Shown: positions 26,195 through 36,545, numbered from the stretch's first letter. The stretch is DNA of 64,000 nucleotides from Tissierellales bacterium (GCA_028280805.1 JANQLB010000091.1:61887-125886), one strand, 5' to 3'. Notes: a model not told the origin generated them from the sequence alone. Made by a program: numbers and translations.

Positions 26195-26512
26195 ATGTTA
26201 GCAGTTGATAAAACTACTTTTGAGCAAGAAGTATTAAATGCAGAAGGTTACGTTTTAGTTGATTTCTGGAGTGAAGGATGCGAACCATGTAAAGCTTTAA
26301 TGCCTCATATAGAGGAATTAGAAAAGCAGTATGGTGATCAAATCAAATTCTGCAAACTTGACACAACAAAAGCAAGAAGATTAGCTATCAAGCAAAAGAT
26401 ACTTGGATTACCGGTAGTTGCAATGTATAAAGATGGAGAAAAAGTTGAAGAAAAAGTTAAAGACGACGCAACAAAAGTTAATATAGAAGAAATGATTAAA
26501 AAATACATTTAA
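26195..26512 (+). CDS. trxA: Thioredoxin of the glycine reductase system
   Basis: 105 residues with the active site '[11 protein letters not shown]' (CEPC rather than the standard CGPC). Variant CxPC sites are known for thioredoxins linked to glycine reductase in amino-acid-fermenting clostridia. It reduces selenoprotein A after each turnover. The cis-proline is in '[10 protein letters not shown]'. Strong GGAGGGG site. It lies between trxB and grdE. Confidence 0.92.
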   Translation: MLAVDKTTFEQEVLNAEGYVLVDFWSEGCEPCKALMPHIEELEKQYGDQIKFCKLDTTKARRLAIKQKILGLPVVAMYKDGEKVEEKVKDDATKVNIEEMIKKYI

Positions 26513-26626
26513 TTTCTTAGAAGTAAGATATATTAATTTAATTTGGCTATGAGTACATATAAAATACATATATGTACCTTGCATATTATTTTATCACTAG
26601 GTGGAAATATAAGAGGAGGTGAACCT

Positions 26627-27913
26627 ATGCGTTTAGAATTAGGAAATATTTTAATCAATGATGTACAATTTGGTGATAAGACTAAAGTAGACAATGGAAC
26701 TTTATATGTAAATAAAGAAGAACTTGTTGAATTAATCAGCCAAGATGAAAAAATCAAAAATGTAGATGTAGAATTAGCAAGACCTGGTGAAAGTGTAAGA
26801 ATCACTCCTGTAAAAGATGTAATTGAGCCAAGAGTAAAAGTAGAAGGACCGGGAGGGATATTCCCCGGAGTTATTGCAAAGGTTGATACTGTTGGAACGG
26901 GCAGAACTCATGTATTAAAAGGTGCTGCTGTAGTTACTACCGGAAAGGTAGTCGGTTTCCAAGAAGGTATCGTTGACATGACAGGACCAGGTGCTGAATA
27001 CACACCATTCTCTAAGCTTAATAATGTTGTATTAGTTTGTGAGCCAAACGATGACTTAAAGCAGTATGAGCATGAAAAGGCATTAAGAATGGCTGGATTA
27101 AAGGCTGCAATATATTTAGGCGAGGCTGGAAAAAATGTAACTCCTAATGAAATAAAGGAATATGAAAATCTGCCTTTATTAAAGAGTGTTGAAAAATATC
27201 CGAATCTTCCAAAGATTGCATATGTTCAAATGCTGCAAAGTCAAGGACTGCTACATGACACATATGTTTATGGTGTAGATGCTAAACAAACATTATCAAC
27301 TTTGATTAATCCTACAGAGATTATGGATGGAGCTATTATCAGCGGTAATTGTGTTTCTGCGTGTGACAAAAACACAACTTATCATCACTTAAATAATCCA
27401 ATAATTCATGATTTATTTGAGCAGCATGGTAAGGAGATTAACTTTGTTGGCATGATTATAACTAACGAAAACGTTTATCTTGCTGATAAAGAAAGATCTT
27501 CAGACTGGGCAGCAAAACTATCTGAATATCTGGGTGTAGATGGAGTTGTCATTTCTCAAGAAGGATTTGGGAATCCCGATACAGATTTAATTATGAACTG
27601 CGTTAAGATTGAGAAAAAAGGTATTAAAACTGTTATTGTTACAGATGAATATGCTGGTAGAGATGGTGCTTCTCAGTCATTAGCAGATGCAGACCCATTG
27701 GCAGATGCAGTTGTAACCGGCGGTAATGCAAATGAAGTTATTGAATTACCTCCAATGGATAAAATAATAGGGTATACTGAACCAGTTAACAGCATAGCTG
27801 GAGGATTTGATGGAAGCTTAAAGGAAGATGGTTCAATTGTAGTTGAACTTCAAGCTATAACTGGAGCTACAAATGAACTTGGATTTAATAAATTAACAGC
27901 TAAAGGATATTAA
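26627..27913 (+). CDS. grdE: Glycine reductase component B, alpha/beta proprotein
   Basis: 428 residues. GrdE is a proprotein cleaved at a conserved Cys to give two subunits, the new N-terminal Cys becoming a pyruvoyl group that forms a Schiff base with glycine. The site is visible as '[21 protein letters not shown]', with Cys242 at the predicted break. The ORF track runs upstream to 26543; GAGGAGGTG places the start at 26627 ('[12 protein letters not shown]'). Between trxA and grdE lies a small 8-bp inverted repeat (26553-26577). Confidence 0.95.
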   Translation: MRLELGNILINDVQFGDKTKVDNGTLYVNKEELVELISQDEKIKNVDVELARPGESVRITPVKDVIEPRVKVEGPGGIFPGVIAKVDTVGTGRTHVLKGAAVVTTGKVVGFQEGIVDMTGPGAEYTPFSKLNNVVLVCEPNDDLKQYEHEKALRMAGLKAAIYLGEAGKNVTPNEIKEYENLPLLKSVEKYPNLPKIAYVQMLQSQGLLHDTYVYGVDAKQTLSTLINPTEIMDGAIISGNCVSACDKNTTYHHLNNPIIHDLFEQHGKEINFVGMIITNENVYLADKERSSDWAAKLSEYLGVDGVVISQEGFGNPDTDLIMNCVKIEKKGIKTVIVTDEYAGRDGASQSLADADPLADAVVTGGNANEVIELPPMDKIIGYTEPVNSIAGGFDGSLKEDGSIVVELQAITGATNELGFNKLTAKGY

Positions 27914-27956
27914 TAACTATAAACTAAAAAAACAAAAAAAGGAAGGATGTGTATAT

Positions 27957-28433
27957 ATGGGACGTTTTGATGGTAAAAAAATCATCATTATCGGGGATAG
28001 AGACGGTATCCCGGCACCAGCGATAGAAGAATGTTTAAAATCAACTGAAGCTGAAGTAGTTTTCTCATCTACTGAGTGTTTTGTCTGAACTGCTGCGGGT
28101 GCAATGGACTTAGAAAATCAACAAAGGGTAAAGGATTTAACTGAAAAGCATGGTGCCGAAAACATTATAGTTTTACTAGGTGCTGCTGAAGGTGAAGCCG
28201 CAGGATTGGCAGCCGAAACAGTTACAGCCGGAGACCCTACGTTTGCAGGTTCATTAGCAGGAGTCCAGTTAGGACTTAGAGTTTATCATGTTGTAGAGCC
28301 AGAATTTAAGGATGAAGTTAATTCTGAAGTTTATGATGAACAAATTGGTATGATGGAAATGGTTTTAGATGTTGACGACATAATTGGAGAAATGACTGAT
28401 ATAAGAGAAGAATTTGGTAAATTTAATGACTAA
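27957..28433 (+). CDS. grdA: Glycine reductase selenoprotein A (in-frame TGA = Sec44)
   Basis: 158 residues if the TGA at 28086-28088 is read as selenocysteine: '[19 protein letters not shown]' (U = Sec). Start '[19 protein letters not shown]' after GGAAGG. The ORF track shows only the part after TGA (28104-28433). Selenoprotein A takes the carboxymethyl group from glycine on component B as a Se-carboxymethyl selenoether and hands it to component C. Sequence, length, Sec position and neighbours all match GrdA, so this is recoding, not a broken gene. Confidence 0.96.
28086..28110 (+). promoter_or_regulatory. Sec codon and likely bacterial SECIS of grdA
   Basis: TGA followed within 11 bases by a small hairpin 'CTGCGGGTGCA' with a GGGT loop. 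A GGU-type apical loop downstream of UGA is what bacterial SelB recognises. The stem is short, so the exact fold is uncertain. Confidence 0.5.
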
Positions 28434-28477
28434 TTAAAAATAAAACAACCCAAAAAAACAGAGAGGGGGGGAAACAA

Positions 28478-29788
28478 ATGAGTAAAATAAGAGTAGTTCA
28501 TTATATAAACCAGTTTTTTGCAGGAATAGGCGGAGAAGAAAAGGCTGACCATAAGCCGGAAATCAGAGAAGAAGTTGTTGGTCCGGGTATGGAGTTTAAT
28601 AAACAATTTGGTGATGATGCAGAAATAGTTGCTACAATCATTTGTGGAGACTCTTACTTTAATGAAAATCTTGAAGAAGCAAAAGCTGAAGTCATGGAAA
28701 TGATAAAGAAATATAATCCAGACATATTCATTGCCGGACCAGCTTTCAATGCAGGAAGATATGGTGTTGCATGCGGCACTATCACTGATGCGGTTCAGAA
28801 TGAATTAAATATACCGGTATTAACAGGAATGTATGAAGAAAATCCGGGTGCTGATATGTTTAAGAAAAATGTTTATATAGTAGCGACAAAAAATAGTGCA
28901 GCAGGTATGAGAAAGGCTGTAAAAGTAATGGCACCGTTAGCTTTAAAGCTTGCTAGAGGTGAAAGTTTAGATTCTCCTGAGGAAGAAGGATATTTTCCTA
29001 GAGGAATTAGAAGGAACTATTTTGCAGAAGAAAGAGGCTCAAAAAGAGCCGTTGATATGCTTATCAAGAAGCTAAAAGGTGAAAAATTTGTTACTGAATT
29101 CCCTATGCCTGATTTTGATAAGGTAGAACCAAATCCTGCAGTTAAAGATTTAGCAAATGCTAAAATTGCTTTAGTAACTTCTGGTGGTATAGTACCAAAG
29201 AGTAATCCGGATCATATTGAATCTTCCAGTGCTTCAAAATATGGTAAATATGATATTGAAAACGTAACTGATTTAACTGATGAAACTTACGAAACTGCAC
29301 ATGGTGGATATGACCCGGTTTATGCAAATGAAGATTCAGATAGAGTTCTTCCTGTAGACGTATTAAGAGACCTTGAAAAAGAAGGAACAATAGGAAAACT
29401 ACACAGATACTTCTATACTACTACTGGAAATGGTACTGCGGTTGCTAGTTCTAAAGCTTTTGCTGCTGAAATTGCAAAAGAATTAGTGGCAGACGGAGTA
29501 AATGCAGTTATATTAACATCTACCTGAGGTACTTGTACACGTTGCGGTGCAACAATGGTAAAAGAAATTGAGCGTGCAGGAATTCCTGTAGTTCATATGT
29601 GTACAGTAGTACCTATTTCATTAACGGTAGGTGCTAATAGAATAGTTCCGACTATTGCTATTCCATATCCGCTTGGAAATCCAAGTCTGGATGCTGGAGA
29701 TGAAAAAGCTTTAAGAAGAAAATTAGTTGAACAGGCATTAGCTGCCCTTGAAACTGAGGTAGAAGGTCAAACTGTATTTGAGAATTAA
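28478..29788 (+). CDS. grdB: Glycine reductase component B gamma subunit, selenoprotein (Sec350)
   Basis: 436 residues if the TGA at 29525-29527 is decoded as selenocysteine: 'AVILTST-U-GTCTRCGATMVKEIE' (U = Sec). The ORF track splits it into 28478-29527 and 29555-29788. GrdB joins the GrdE subunits to form the substrate-specific protein B of glycine reductase, and Sec350 attacks the glycine Schiff base. The ribosome site is a run of seven Gs ('GAGAGGGGGGG'). Codon use is even on both sides of the TGA. Confidence 0.96.
29525..29560 (+). promoter_or_regulatory. Sec codon and bacterial SECIS of grdB
   Basis: About 14 bases after the TGA is the hairpin 'GTTGCGGTGCAAC', a perfect 5-bp stem with GGT in the loop, matching bacterial SECIS geometry. 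Confidence 0.7.
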
Positions 29789-29830
29789 TAGTTACAAAAT
29801 TTAGCTAAACACTACTTTTGTTGGTGTATA

Positions 29831-29860
29831 AAATGGGTGATGTTTATACATCACCCATTT
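29831..29860 (+). terminator. Intercistronic hairpin between grdB and grdC
   Basis: A perfect stem 'AAATGGGTGATGT' / 'ACATCACCCATTT' with a TTAT loop and only a short T run after it. It may be a partial terminator or an mRNA 3'-end stabiliser that makes grdEAB more abundant than grdCD. Confidence 0.55.
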
Positions 29861-29882
29861 AAGAATTATGGAGGTGGAAATT

Positions 29883-31421
29883 ATGTCTTTTTCTGTTGTT
29901 AAAGGTTCTGGTTATGTATTAGTTCATACACCAGACATGATAATTCATAGTGGTACTACACAAACGTCAGAGAGGATAGTAAATCCTGAATCTGATTATT
30001 TAAAGAATTTACCGAAATTTTTACGAAGCTACGATGAGGTTGTAAGCTATCCTGCTAATCAAACATACATTGGAAACATTACTCCCGATGAGCTTTCACA
30101 GTATGACCTTCCTTGGTATGACAAAAAAATTGAGAATGCAGACAGATTTGGAAAATTTGGTGAAATAATGCCTCAAGATGAGTTTATAGGTTTAATGAAA
30201 ATAGCAGATGCCTTTGATCTGGTTAAACTAAACAAAGAATTTACAGTATCAGTAAAAGAAAAACTTCAAAAACATCCTTTAATTTCTGATGATTTAATAG
30301 CAAAATTAAAAGATGGAGATGAAATGTCAGACATCAATAAATCGATAAATGAATTACATGCAGAGCCGATTTATAATGACAATAAAATAGTAGGATGCGT
30401 AAAGAGAGCTCATGAGATAGATATAAACTTAAATGCTCATACAATTTTTGAAAATTTAGTTGTAAAGGCTTCTGGTGCATTAGCAATGCTAAACTTATTA
30501 GATAAAAATAGTATAAACCCTCAAGATATAGAATATGTAATTGAGTGTTCAGAAGAGGCATGTGGAGATATGAACCAAAGAGGTGGAGGAAACTTTGCCA
30601 AATCAATTGCTGAAATGACTGGATGCGTTAATGCAACAGGCTCAGATACAAGAGGTTTCTGTGCAGCACCTACACATGCTTTAATTGAAGCTGCTGCATT
30701 AGTTCAGTCCGGTGTATTTGAAAACGTTGTTATAGTAGCTGGTGGAGCAACTGCTAAACTAGGTATGAATGGTAAAGATCACGTTAAAAAAGATATGCCG
30801 GTTTTAGAAGACGTTCTAGGTGGATTTGCTGTTCTAGTAAGTAAAAATGATGGTAAGAACCCGATTCTAAGAACAGACTTAGTTGGTCGTCATACTGTAG
30901 GAACAGGTTCATCGCCACAGGCAGTTATCACTTCATTAATTACTGCTCCATTAGATAAGGGAGAATTAAAGATAACTGATATAGATAAGTATTCAGTAGA
31001 GATGCAGAATCCGGATGTAACTAAGCCGGCAGGAGCTGGAGATGTTCCTACATCAAACTACAAAATGATAGGAGCATTAGGAGTTAAGAGAAATGAGTTA
31101 GAGAGAAAAGAACTAAACAATTTCGTTACTAAGCATGGAATGCCGGGCTGGGCTCCAACTCAAGGTCATATACCATCAGGTGTACCATATATAGGTTTTG
31201 GACGTGAGGCTATAGTAAATGAAGAAATCAACAGAGTCATGATAGTAGGAAAAGGAAGCTTATTCCTTGGTCGTATGACTAATCTATTTGATGGAGTATC
31301 CATTGTAATGGAAAAGAACAGTGGAAAGACAGAAGATAGTAAGGGTGTTTCAGAGGAAGAAGTTAAAGGCTTAGTGGCAGAAGCAATGAGAGAATTTGCG
31401 TCACATCTACTAGGAAATTAG
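29883..31421 (+). CDS. grdC: Glycine reductase component C, beta subunit
   Basis: 512 residues. Protein C converts the Se-carboxymethyl group to an acetyl thioester and then, with phosphate, acetyl phosphate. GrdC has a FabH/thiolase-like fold; visible blocks are 'VIECSEEACGDMNQRGGGNFA', 'CVNATGSDTRGFCAAPTHALIEAA' and 'HGMPGWAPTQGHIPSGVPYIG'. GGAGGTGG supports the ATG at 29883 rather than the track's 29868. The stop is 11 bases before grdD. Confidence 0.94.
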   Translation: MSFSVVKGSGYVLVHTPDMIIHSGTTQTSERIVNPESDYLKNLPKFLRSYDEVVSYPANQTYIGNITPDELSQYDLPWYDKKIENADRFGKFGEIMPQDEFIGLMKIADAFDLVKLNKEFTVSVKEKLQKHPLISDDLIAKLKDGDEMSDINKSINELHAEPIYNDNKIVGCVKRAHEIDINLNAHTIFENLVVKASGALAMLNLLDKNSINPQDIEYVIECSEEACGDMNQRGGGNFAKSIAEMTGCVNATGSDTRGFCAAPTHALIEAAALVQSGVFENVVIVAGGATAKLGMNGKDHVKKDMPVLEDVLGGFAVLVSKNDGKNPILRTDLVGRHTVGTGSSPQAVITSLITAPLDKGELKITDIDKYSVEMQNPDVTKPAGAGDVPTSNYKMIGALGVKRNELERKELNNFVTKHGMPGWAPTQGHIPSGVPYIGFGREAIVNEEINRVMIVGKGSLFLGRMTNLFDGVSIVMEKNSGKTEDSKGVSEEEVKGLVAEAMREFASHLLGN

Positions 31422-31432
31422 AGGTGATTTAA

Positions 31433-32617
31433 ATGGCAGATAATGATATAAAAAAGATTATTGGCAAGGTGTTTAATGATGTAGCCGATGCCATTGAAAC
31501 TGGACAATTTGGTGAAAAAATAAAAGTCGGCATAACTACATTAGGTAGTGAACACGGTATAGAAAACCTAGTTAAGGGTGCAGAACTGGCACAGACTAGA
31601 AATCAATCCATTGAAGTTGTATTAATAGGACCTAAGGTTGATACAAGCTTAAAAATAGTTGAAGCAAATTCTGAAGAAGAACAGCATAAAAAAATGGAAC
31701 AGCTTCTTGAGAGCGGAGAAATCTCTAGTGCTGTTACAATGCACTACAATTTCCCTATCGGTGTTTCAACTGTTGGTAGAGTAGTAACTCCGGGATACGG
31801 TAAAGAAATGTTTATAGCAACCACCACCGGAACTTCATCACCTCATAGAGTAGAAGGAATGGTGAAAAATGCGGTTTACGGAATAATTGCTGCTAAAGCT
31901 TCGGGTATAGAAAATCCTACTTTAGGTATATTAAACGTCGATGGAGCAAGACAGGTTGAAAGAGCTTTAAATGAGCTTAAAAATAATGGCTATGACTTAA
32001 CACTTACACAGTCTATGAGATCAGACGGAGGAGCAGTAATGAGAGGTAACGACTTATTAACCGGAACTCCCGATGTTATGGTTGCAGACTCGCTTACTGG
32101 AAACCTTTTAATGAAGATATTTTCATCATATACAACTGGTGGCAGCTATGAAGCTATGGGCTTTGGATATGGACCGGGTATAGGAGAAGGATACGATAAA
32201 ACTATCCTAATTCTTTCAAGGGCATCAGGAGTTCCGGTAGTTGCCAATGCTATAGAATATGGGGCAGGTTTAGCTAAAAACAATATCAAAGAAATATCCA
32301 AGAACGAATTTAAAAATGCAAACAAAGCAAAATTACAGGATATTCTTAAAGGACTTAAAAAAGACACTAAGAAATCAAGCTCAGAAAATGAAGAGGTTAA
32401 AGCTCCTCCTAAAGAAATAGTTACCGGTTCGATTTCTGGTATAGATATTATGGACTTAGAAGATGCAGTTAGAGTTTTATGGAAAAGCGGAATCTATGCT
32501 GAAAGCGGAATGGGATGCACCGGACCTATAGTTATGGTAAACGAAGAAAAGCTTGATAAAGCAGTAGAAATTCTTAGTAAAGAAGGGTTTATAGCTAAAG
32601 AATCAGACCCTTGCTAA
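31433..32617 (+). CDS. grdD: Glycine reductase component C, alpha subunit
   Basis: 394 residues. Related to phosphotransacetylase/PlsX-type enzymes; it completes acetyl phosphate formation. The catalytic Cys is in 'YAESGMGCTGPIVMV' (about residue 362). Also visible are 'TTTGTSSPHRVEGMVKNAVYG' in part and 'GYGPGIGEGYDKTILILSRAS'. It is the last gene of the operon, followed by a strong terminator. The acetate kinase that would use the product is not in the window. Confidence 0.94.
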   Translation: MADNDIKKIIGKVFNDVADAIETGQFGEKIKVGITTLGSEHGIENLVKGAELAQTRNQSIEVVLIGPKVDTSLKIVEANSEEEQHKKMEQLLESGEISSAVTMHYNFPIGVSTVGRVVTPGYGKEMFIATTTGTSSPHRVEGMVKNAVYGIIAAKASGIENPTLGILNVDGARQVERALNELKNNGYDLTLTQSMRSDGGAVMRGNDLLTGTPDVMVADSLTGNLLMKIFSSYTTGGSYEAMGFGYGPGIGEGYDKTILILSRASGVPVVANAIEYGAGLAKNNIKEISKNEFKNANKAKLQDILKGLKKDTKKSSSENEEVKAPPKEIVTGSISGIDIMDLEDAVRVLWKSGIYAESGMGCTGPIVMVNEEKLDKAVEILSKEGFIAKESDPC

Positions 32618-32702
32618 ACTTATTTTATATTCCAACAATACTCGTAAATCATGGTGTTTCTGATTATTTTGTGATTAGAAAAGATTTGAAAATGAAAATT
32701 AA

Positions 32703-32745
32703 AAAGCTTAACTATTTAACTAAATAGTTAAGCTTTGCATTTTTA
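32703..32745. terminator. Bidirectional terminator between grdD and the nucleoside transporter
   Basis: A 15-16 bp perfect stem opening 'AAAGCTTAACTATTTA' and its complement, followed by GCATTTTT on the plus strand and preceded by A-rich sequence. It lies between convergent operons. Confidence 0.85.
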
Positions 32746-32759
32746 AAAGATTTAACAAA

Positions 32760-33725
32760 TTATCTTTTGGACTTATCATATGGGATACCTTCTGCCTTTG
32801 GTGCTCTTGATTTCTTTGATGTAAATGCAAGTACTACCATAGTAGCAATATATGGAAGCATCTTGTAATAGGTCTGATTAATTCCCAAATTATCCAGTAT
32901 AGGTATTAGAGAAATTGAATATGCTAAGGTTCTTAAAAATGCAAAAAACAAAGCTGCAAAAAGGATCTTTATAGGTTTCCATTGACCGAAAATCATTACC
33001 GCAAGAGCAAGGAAACCAAATCCTGCTACTCCCGTATGTCCGCTGACATTTCCATCCATAACTCCAACTGAGTAGAAGAATCCTCCTATTCCGGCTAAGA
33101 TACCTGAAATACTTACACCTGCATATCTCATTTTATAGACATTAATACCTACGGAATCAGCAGCATGTGGATGTTCTCCACATGAACGAATTCTTAGACC
33201 AAATTTTGTTTTATAAAATACAATAACTGCAATTATAAGAAATATAAATCCTATCATAACTGTTAGATATGTTCTTTGGAAAAACATCTGTCCCAGTAGT
33301 GGGATTTGTCCTAAAATTGGTACTTCTCTAATATAAAAGTTAATGCTTGTAGTTATCCCGTCACTATTAAAAAACATTCTTGAGAATAGTAAAATTGCTG
33401 CTGGAATAAGCATATTAAGCGAAGTACCCGTAATAACCTGATCGGCTTTCATATTAACCGCTGCAAAGGATAAAAGAAGCGAGTAGATTAATCCCGCGAG
33501 TGCAGCAATTAACATTCCAAGTAATAGAATAGTTTGAGGATTCATAGATGAGTCCTGAACAAAGAAAACAAACAATGCACCAAAAAAAGCTCCGAAAAGC
33601 ATTATTCCTTCAAGTGCGATGTTCACAACTCCGCTTATTTCACTATACATACCGCCTAATGCTACAAGAAGCAGTGGTATTGATACAGGAAGCATGTTTT
33701 GAATTAAATAATATACAGTATCCAT
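32760..33725 (-). CDS. Nucleoside-type ABC importer permease 2
   Basis: 321 residues with about eight to nine transmembrane helices, BPD_transp_2 family. Motifs include 'ALGGMYSEISGVVNIALEGIMLFGAF', 'KTKFGLRIRSCGEHPHAADSVGIN' and 'GVAGFGFLALAVMIFGQWKP', matching the second permease of BMP-type guanosine/purine nucleoside importers (NupQ/YufQ-like). It abuts the first permease gene, so the two are translationally coupled. Confidence 0.88.
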   Translation of the reverse strand: MDTVYYLIQNMLPVSIPLLLVALGGMYSEISGVVNIALEGIMLFGAFFGALFVFFVQDSSMNPQTILLLGMLIAALAGLIYSLLLSFAAVNMKADQVITGTSLNMLIPAAILLFSRMFFNSDGITTSINFYIREVPILGQIPLLGQMFFQRTYLTVMIGFIFLIIAVIVFYKTKFGLRIRSCGEHPHAADSVGINVYKMRYAGVSISGILAGIGGFFYSVGVMDGNVSGHTGVAGFGFLALAVMIFGQWKPIKILFAALFFAFLRTLAYSISLIPILDNLGINQTYYKMLPYIATMVVLAFTSKKSRAPKAEGIPYDKSKR

Positions 33726-34907
33726 TTATTCTGCCTCCTTTGTTTTATAATTAACTTCATTAAAGTCAATCTGTGTTTTTTCACTTTCTGATGCTCCATG
33801 GTCAGAATCCTTCTTTTTAAGGCGATTTTTAACAAATCTAGCCAAAGCTGAATTCATTATCATTGCAAAGGCTGAAAAATAAATAATAACAGCTATAACA
33901 ACATCTATTATTTCCGGTTTATAGCCTACAAGGCTTGCAAGCGTACCCCCTCTTTGGATATGGGAAATAAACACTGAAGAAAAAATAATTCCTATAGGAT
34001 GAGAATTGCCGAGGAGTGCAACAGCTATACCGGTAAATCCATTGGCAGCAATAATATTAATAGGTTCATAGGTCATGCTGCTTCCTTCTATGGCAGATGG
34101 TGCAAGTATGGCAAAAGCTCCTCCAAGTCCTGCAAGACCGCCTGCAATGATCATTGTTATAATTATGTTTGATTTACCTTTCATCCCTGCATATTTACTT
34201 GCATTTTTGTTAAAGCCCGTAGCTTTGAGTTCATATCCAAATGTAGTTTTCTGAAGCACAATGTAAAGAATGATACTGATAATTATAGCAAAAACGATTC
34301 CAAAATTCACGTTAGATCCTGAAATACCAAGAGAAGGGATTTGGACATCACTTGGTAAATAGTTGGTTCTTGCTTTAGTAGATATATACATGAGAGAATT
34401 TCCCTGAATTAACATATCTACGAGGTACATACCGATGTAGTTAAACATTATTGATGTGATTACTTCATTTACATTTAGGAGAGCTTTAAAAATTCCCGGT
34501 ATAAAACCCCATAACATCCCGCCTAACATTCCAGCCAAAATAGCTGCAATCCAATGCATGCTGCCGGATAAATTCCACATGAATCCTACATATAGTGCAA
34601 AAAACATTCCCATTGTATATTGTCCTGAAGCTCCTATATTGAACAATCCCATTTTAAATGCAAATCCAACAGCCAGACCTGTCATCAAAATCGGTGTTGC
34701 AAAGTAAAAAACATCAGCTATACGATTAAATCCACCTAAAACTACATGCTGAAAACCTGCAAGAGCATTACCCGGTATTGCAATAAGCATTACGATAAAT
34801 CCAAAAACCAGACCAAGTAAAATAGCCATTAGTGCAGATGAAAATGAAGAAAATCCACTAATTTGAGTTAAATTTTTAAAACTAAATCTTTTTTTATTCT
34901 GCATCAC
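33726..34907 (-). CDS. Nucleoside-type ABC importer permease 1
   Basis: 393 residues, BPD_transp_2 family. 'FKMGLFNIGASGQYTMGMFFALYVG', 'GMLGGMLWGFIPGIFKALLNVNEVITSIMFNYIG' in part and 'NGFTGIAVALLGNSHPIGI' match NupP/YufP-type permeases. The C-terminus carries a charged cytoplasmic tail. Its start overlaps the end of the ATPase gene by 14 bases. Confidence 0.88.
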   Translation of the reverse strand: MMQNKKRFSFKNLTQISGFSSFSSALMAILLGLVFGFIVMLIAIPGNALAGFQHVVLGGFNRIADVFYFATPILMTGLAVGFAFKMGLFNIGASGQYTMGMFFALYVGFMWNLSGSMHWIAAILAGMLGGMLWGFIPGIFKALLNVNEVITSIMFNYIGMYLVDMLIQGNSLMYISTKARTNYLPSDVQIPSLGISGSNVNFGIVFAIIISIILYIVLQKTTFGYELKATGFNKNASKYAGMKGKSNIIITMIIAGGLAGLGGAFAILAPSAIEGSSMTYEPINIIAANGFTGIAVALLGNSHPIGIIFSSVFISHIQRGGTLASLVGYKPEIIDVVIAVIIYFSAFAMIMNSALARFVKNRLKKKDSDHGASESEKTQIDFNEVNYKTKEAE

Positions 34908-36441
34908 TAATCTCCTTTACGACATCACGTTTTGCGCCTGACATGTAAAGTCCAAGCTCCTCAACAGTTGTTGTCTTTGGGTTAAGTTCTCCGACAATTT
35001 CTCCTTCATATATGACCAGGATACGGTCACTTACATTCATCACTTCTTCAAGTTCTAAAGACACGATAAATACTGCTTTACCTGCATCACGCCTTTTAAT
35101 AAGCTGTTTGTGTACATACTCTATAGCTCCGACATCCAGACCTCTGGTAGGTTGTACTGCTATTAGAAGCTGATGCTCTTTGTCAATTTCTCTTGCTACG
35201 ATTGCCTTTTGCTGATTACCTCCAGACATGCTTCTTACAATAGTTGATGATCCCTGACCGCTTCTGATGTCATATTTTTTTATAAGCTTTTCGGCATATT
35301 TTCTTACTGAATCAAATTTAATAAATCCTCTTCTTTGAAATTCAGGCTGCCAATATCTTTGAAGTACCAGATTTTCCTCTAATTTATAATCCAGAACAAG
35401 ACCATGCTTTTGTCTATCTTCAGGAATATGGCTCATTCCATTTATAGAACGTTGTCTGATTGAGGATTTAGTCATATCCTTACCACATAACTTAATAATG
35501 CCTGAATTTGGCTTTTCCAGACCTGTAAGTGCATTTACAAACTCTGTTTGTCCATTTCCTTCAATTCCTGCAAGGCAGACTATTTCACCTGCTCTAACAT
35601 CAAAGGTAACGTTTTTTACTGCATTATTTTTATGAGTTTTGGAGGAGACAGTAAGATTTTTAACAGAAAGAACTATTTCTCCAACGTTTGCTTCTTTCTT
35701 ATCCACACTGAAGCTTATATCACGCCCTACCATCATTTTTGAAAGTTCTTCCTTGGTTGTATCCTTAACATTTACGGTACCTACATATTTACCTTTTCTA
35801 AGAACTGTACACCTGTCTGCGACTTCCATAATTTCATTAAGTTTATGTGTAATGAAAAGAATAGACTTGCCTTCTTGTGCAAATTCTTTCATGATCTGGA
35901 GTAGTTCTTTAATTTCCTGCGGGGTTAAAACAGCCGTAGGTTCATCAAAAATTAAAATCTCGTTATCTCTGTAGAGCATTTTAAGAATTTCAACTCTTTG
36001 CTGCATTCCTACTGTGATGTCTTCAATTAAGGCATCCGGGTCGACTTTGAGTCCGTATCTTTCACTAAGTTCTATAACTCTTTTTCTTGCTTCCTTCTTT
36101 TCAAGGAATCCCATCTTATTAGGTTCAACACCAAGAATGATATTTTCCAGCACAGTAAAAATCTCCACAAGCTTAAAATGCTGATGAACCATTCCAATTC
36201 CTAATGTATTGGCATCATTAGGATTGTTGATCCTTACAACTTTTCCATTCTTTCTTATCTCCCCATTTTCAGCCTGATAAAGACCGAAGAGTACACTCAT
36301 AAGAGTAGATTTTCCGGCACCGTTTTCTCCTAGAAGTGCATGTATTTCTCCTTTTTTTAATTTTAGTGTAATATTGTCATTAGCAATAATACCCGGGAAT
36401 TTTTTTGTAATATTAAGCATTTCAATAATATAATTTTCCAC
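34894..36441 (-). CDS. Nucleoside-type ABC importer ATPase (duplicated ABC domains)
   Basis: 515 residues with two ABC cassettes. The first has a sound Walker A 'GENGAGKSTLMS' and Walker B 'LIFDEPTAVLTP' but a degenerate signature ('ITVGMQQRVEIL'). The second has an altered Walker A ('GIEGNGQTEFV') but a good signature 'SMSGGNQQKAIVARE'. This asymmetry is typical of ribose/nucleoside-type importers (RbsA, NupO). It energises the two permeases that follow. Confidence 0.92.
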   Translation of the reverse strand: MENYIIEMLNITKKFPGIIANDNITLKLKKGEIHALLGENGAGKSTLMSVLFGLYQAENGEIRKNGKVVRINNPNDANTLGIGMVHQHFKLVEIFTVLENIILGVEPNKMGFLEKKEARKRVIELSERYGLKVDPDALIEDITVGMQQRVEILKMLYRDNEILIFDEPTAVLTPQEIKELLQIMKEFAQEGKSILFITHKLNEIMEVADRCTVLRKGKYVGTVNVKDTTKEELSKMMVGRDISFSVDKKEANVGEIVLSVKNLTVSSKTHKNNAVKNVTFDVRAGEIVCLAGIEGNGQTEFVNALTGLEKPNSGIIKLCGKDMTKSSIRQRSINGMSHIPEDRQKHGLVLDYKLEENLVLQRYWQPEFQRRGFIKFDSVRKYAEKLIKKYDIRSGQGSSTIVRSMSGGNQQKAIVAREIDKEHQLLIAVQPTRGLDVGAIEYVHKQLIKRRDAGKAVFIVSLELEEVMNVSDRILVIYEGEIVGELNPKTTTVEELGLYMSGAKRDVVKEISDAE

Positions 36442-36512
36442 GTTAACCTCTTTTCATTAATAATATTTTTTTACTTGTCACACCATTATACTTTAAATTA
36501 TTTTTATATAGA

Positions 36513-36545
36513 AAATGGAGGAAAACATAAGCCTTCCTCCATAAC
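36513..36545 (-). terminator. Hairpin between the BMP lipoprotein and ATPase genes
   Basis: 'ATGGAGGAA' pairs with 'TTCCTCCAT' around a 10-base loop; on the minus strand TTTTC follows. It probably reduces read-through so that the binding protein is made in excess of the transporter. Confidence 0.55.

Noticed and set aside
28086-28088. TGA in grdA as a nonsense mutation
   Set aside because: Position and context are exactly those of the GrdA selenocysteine and both sides are conserved, so it is recoding.
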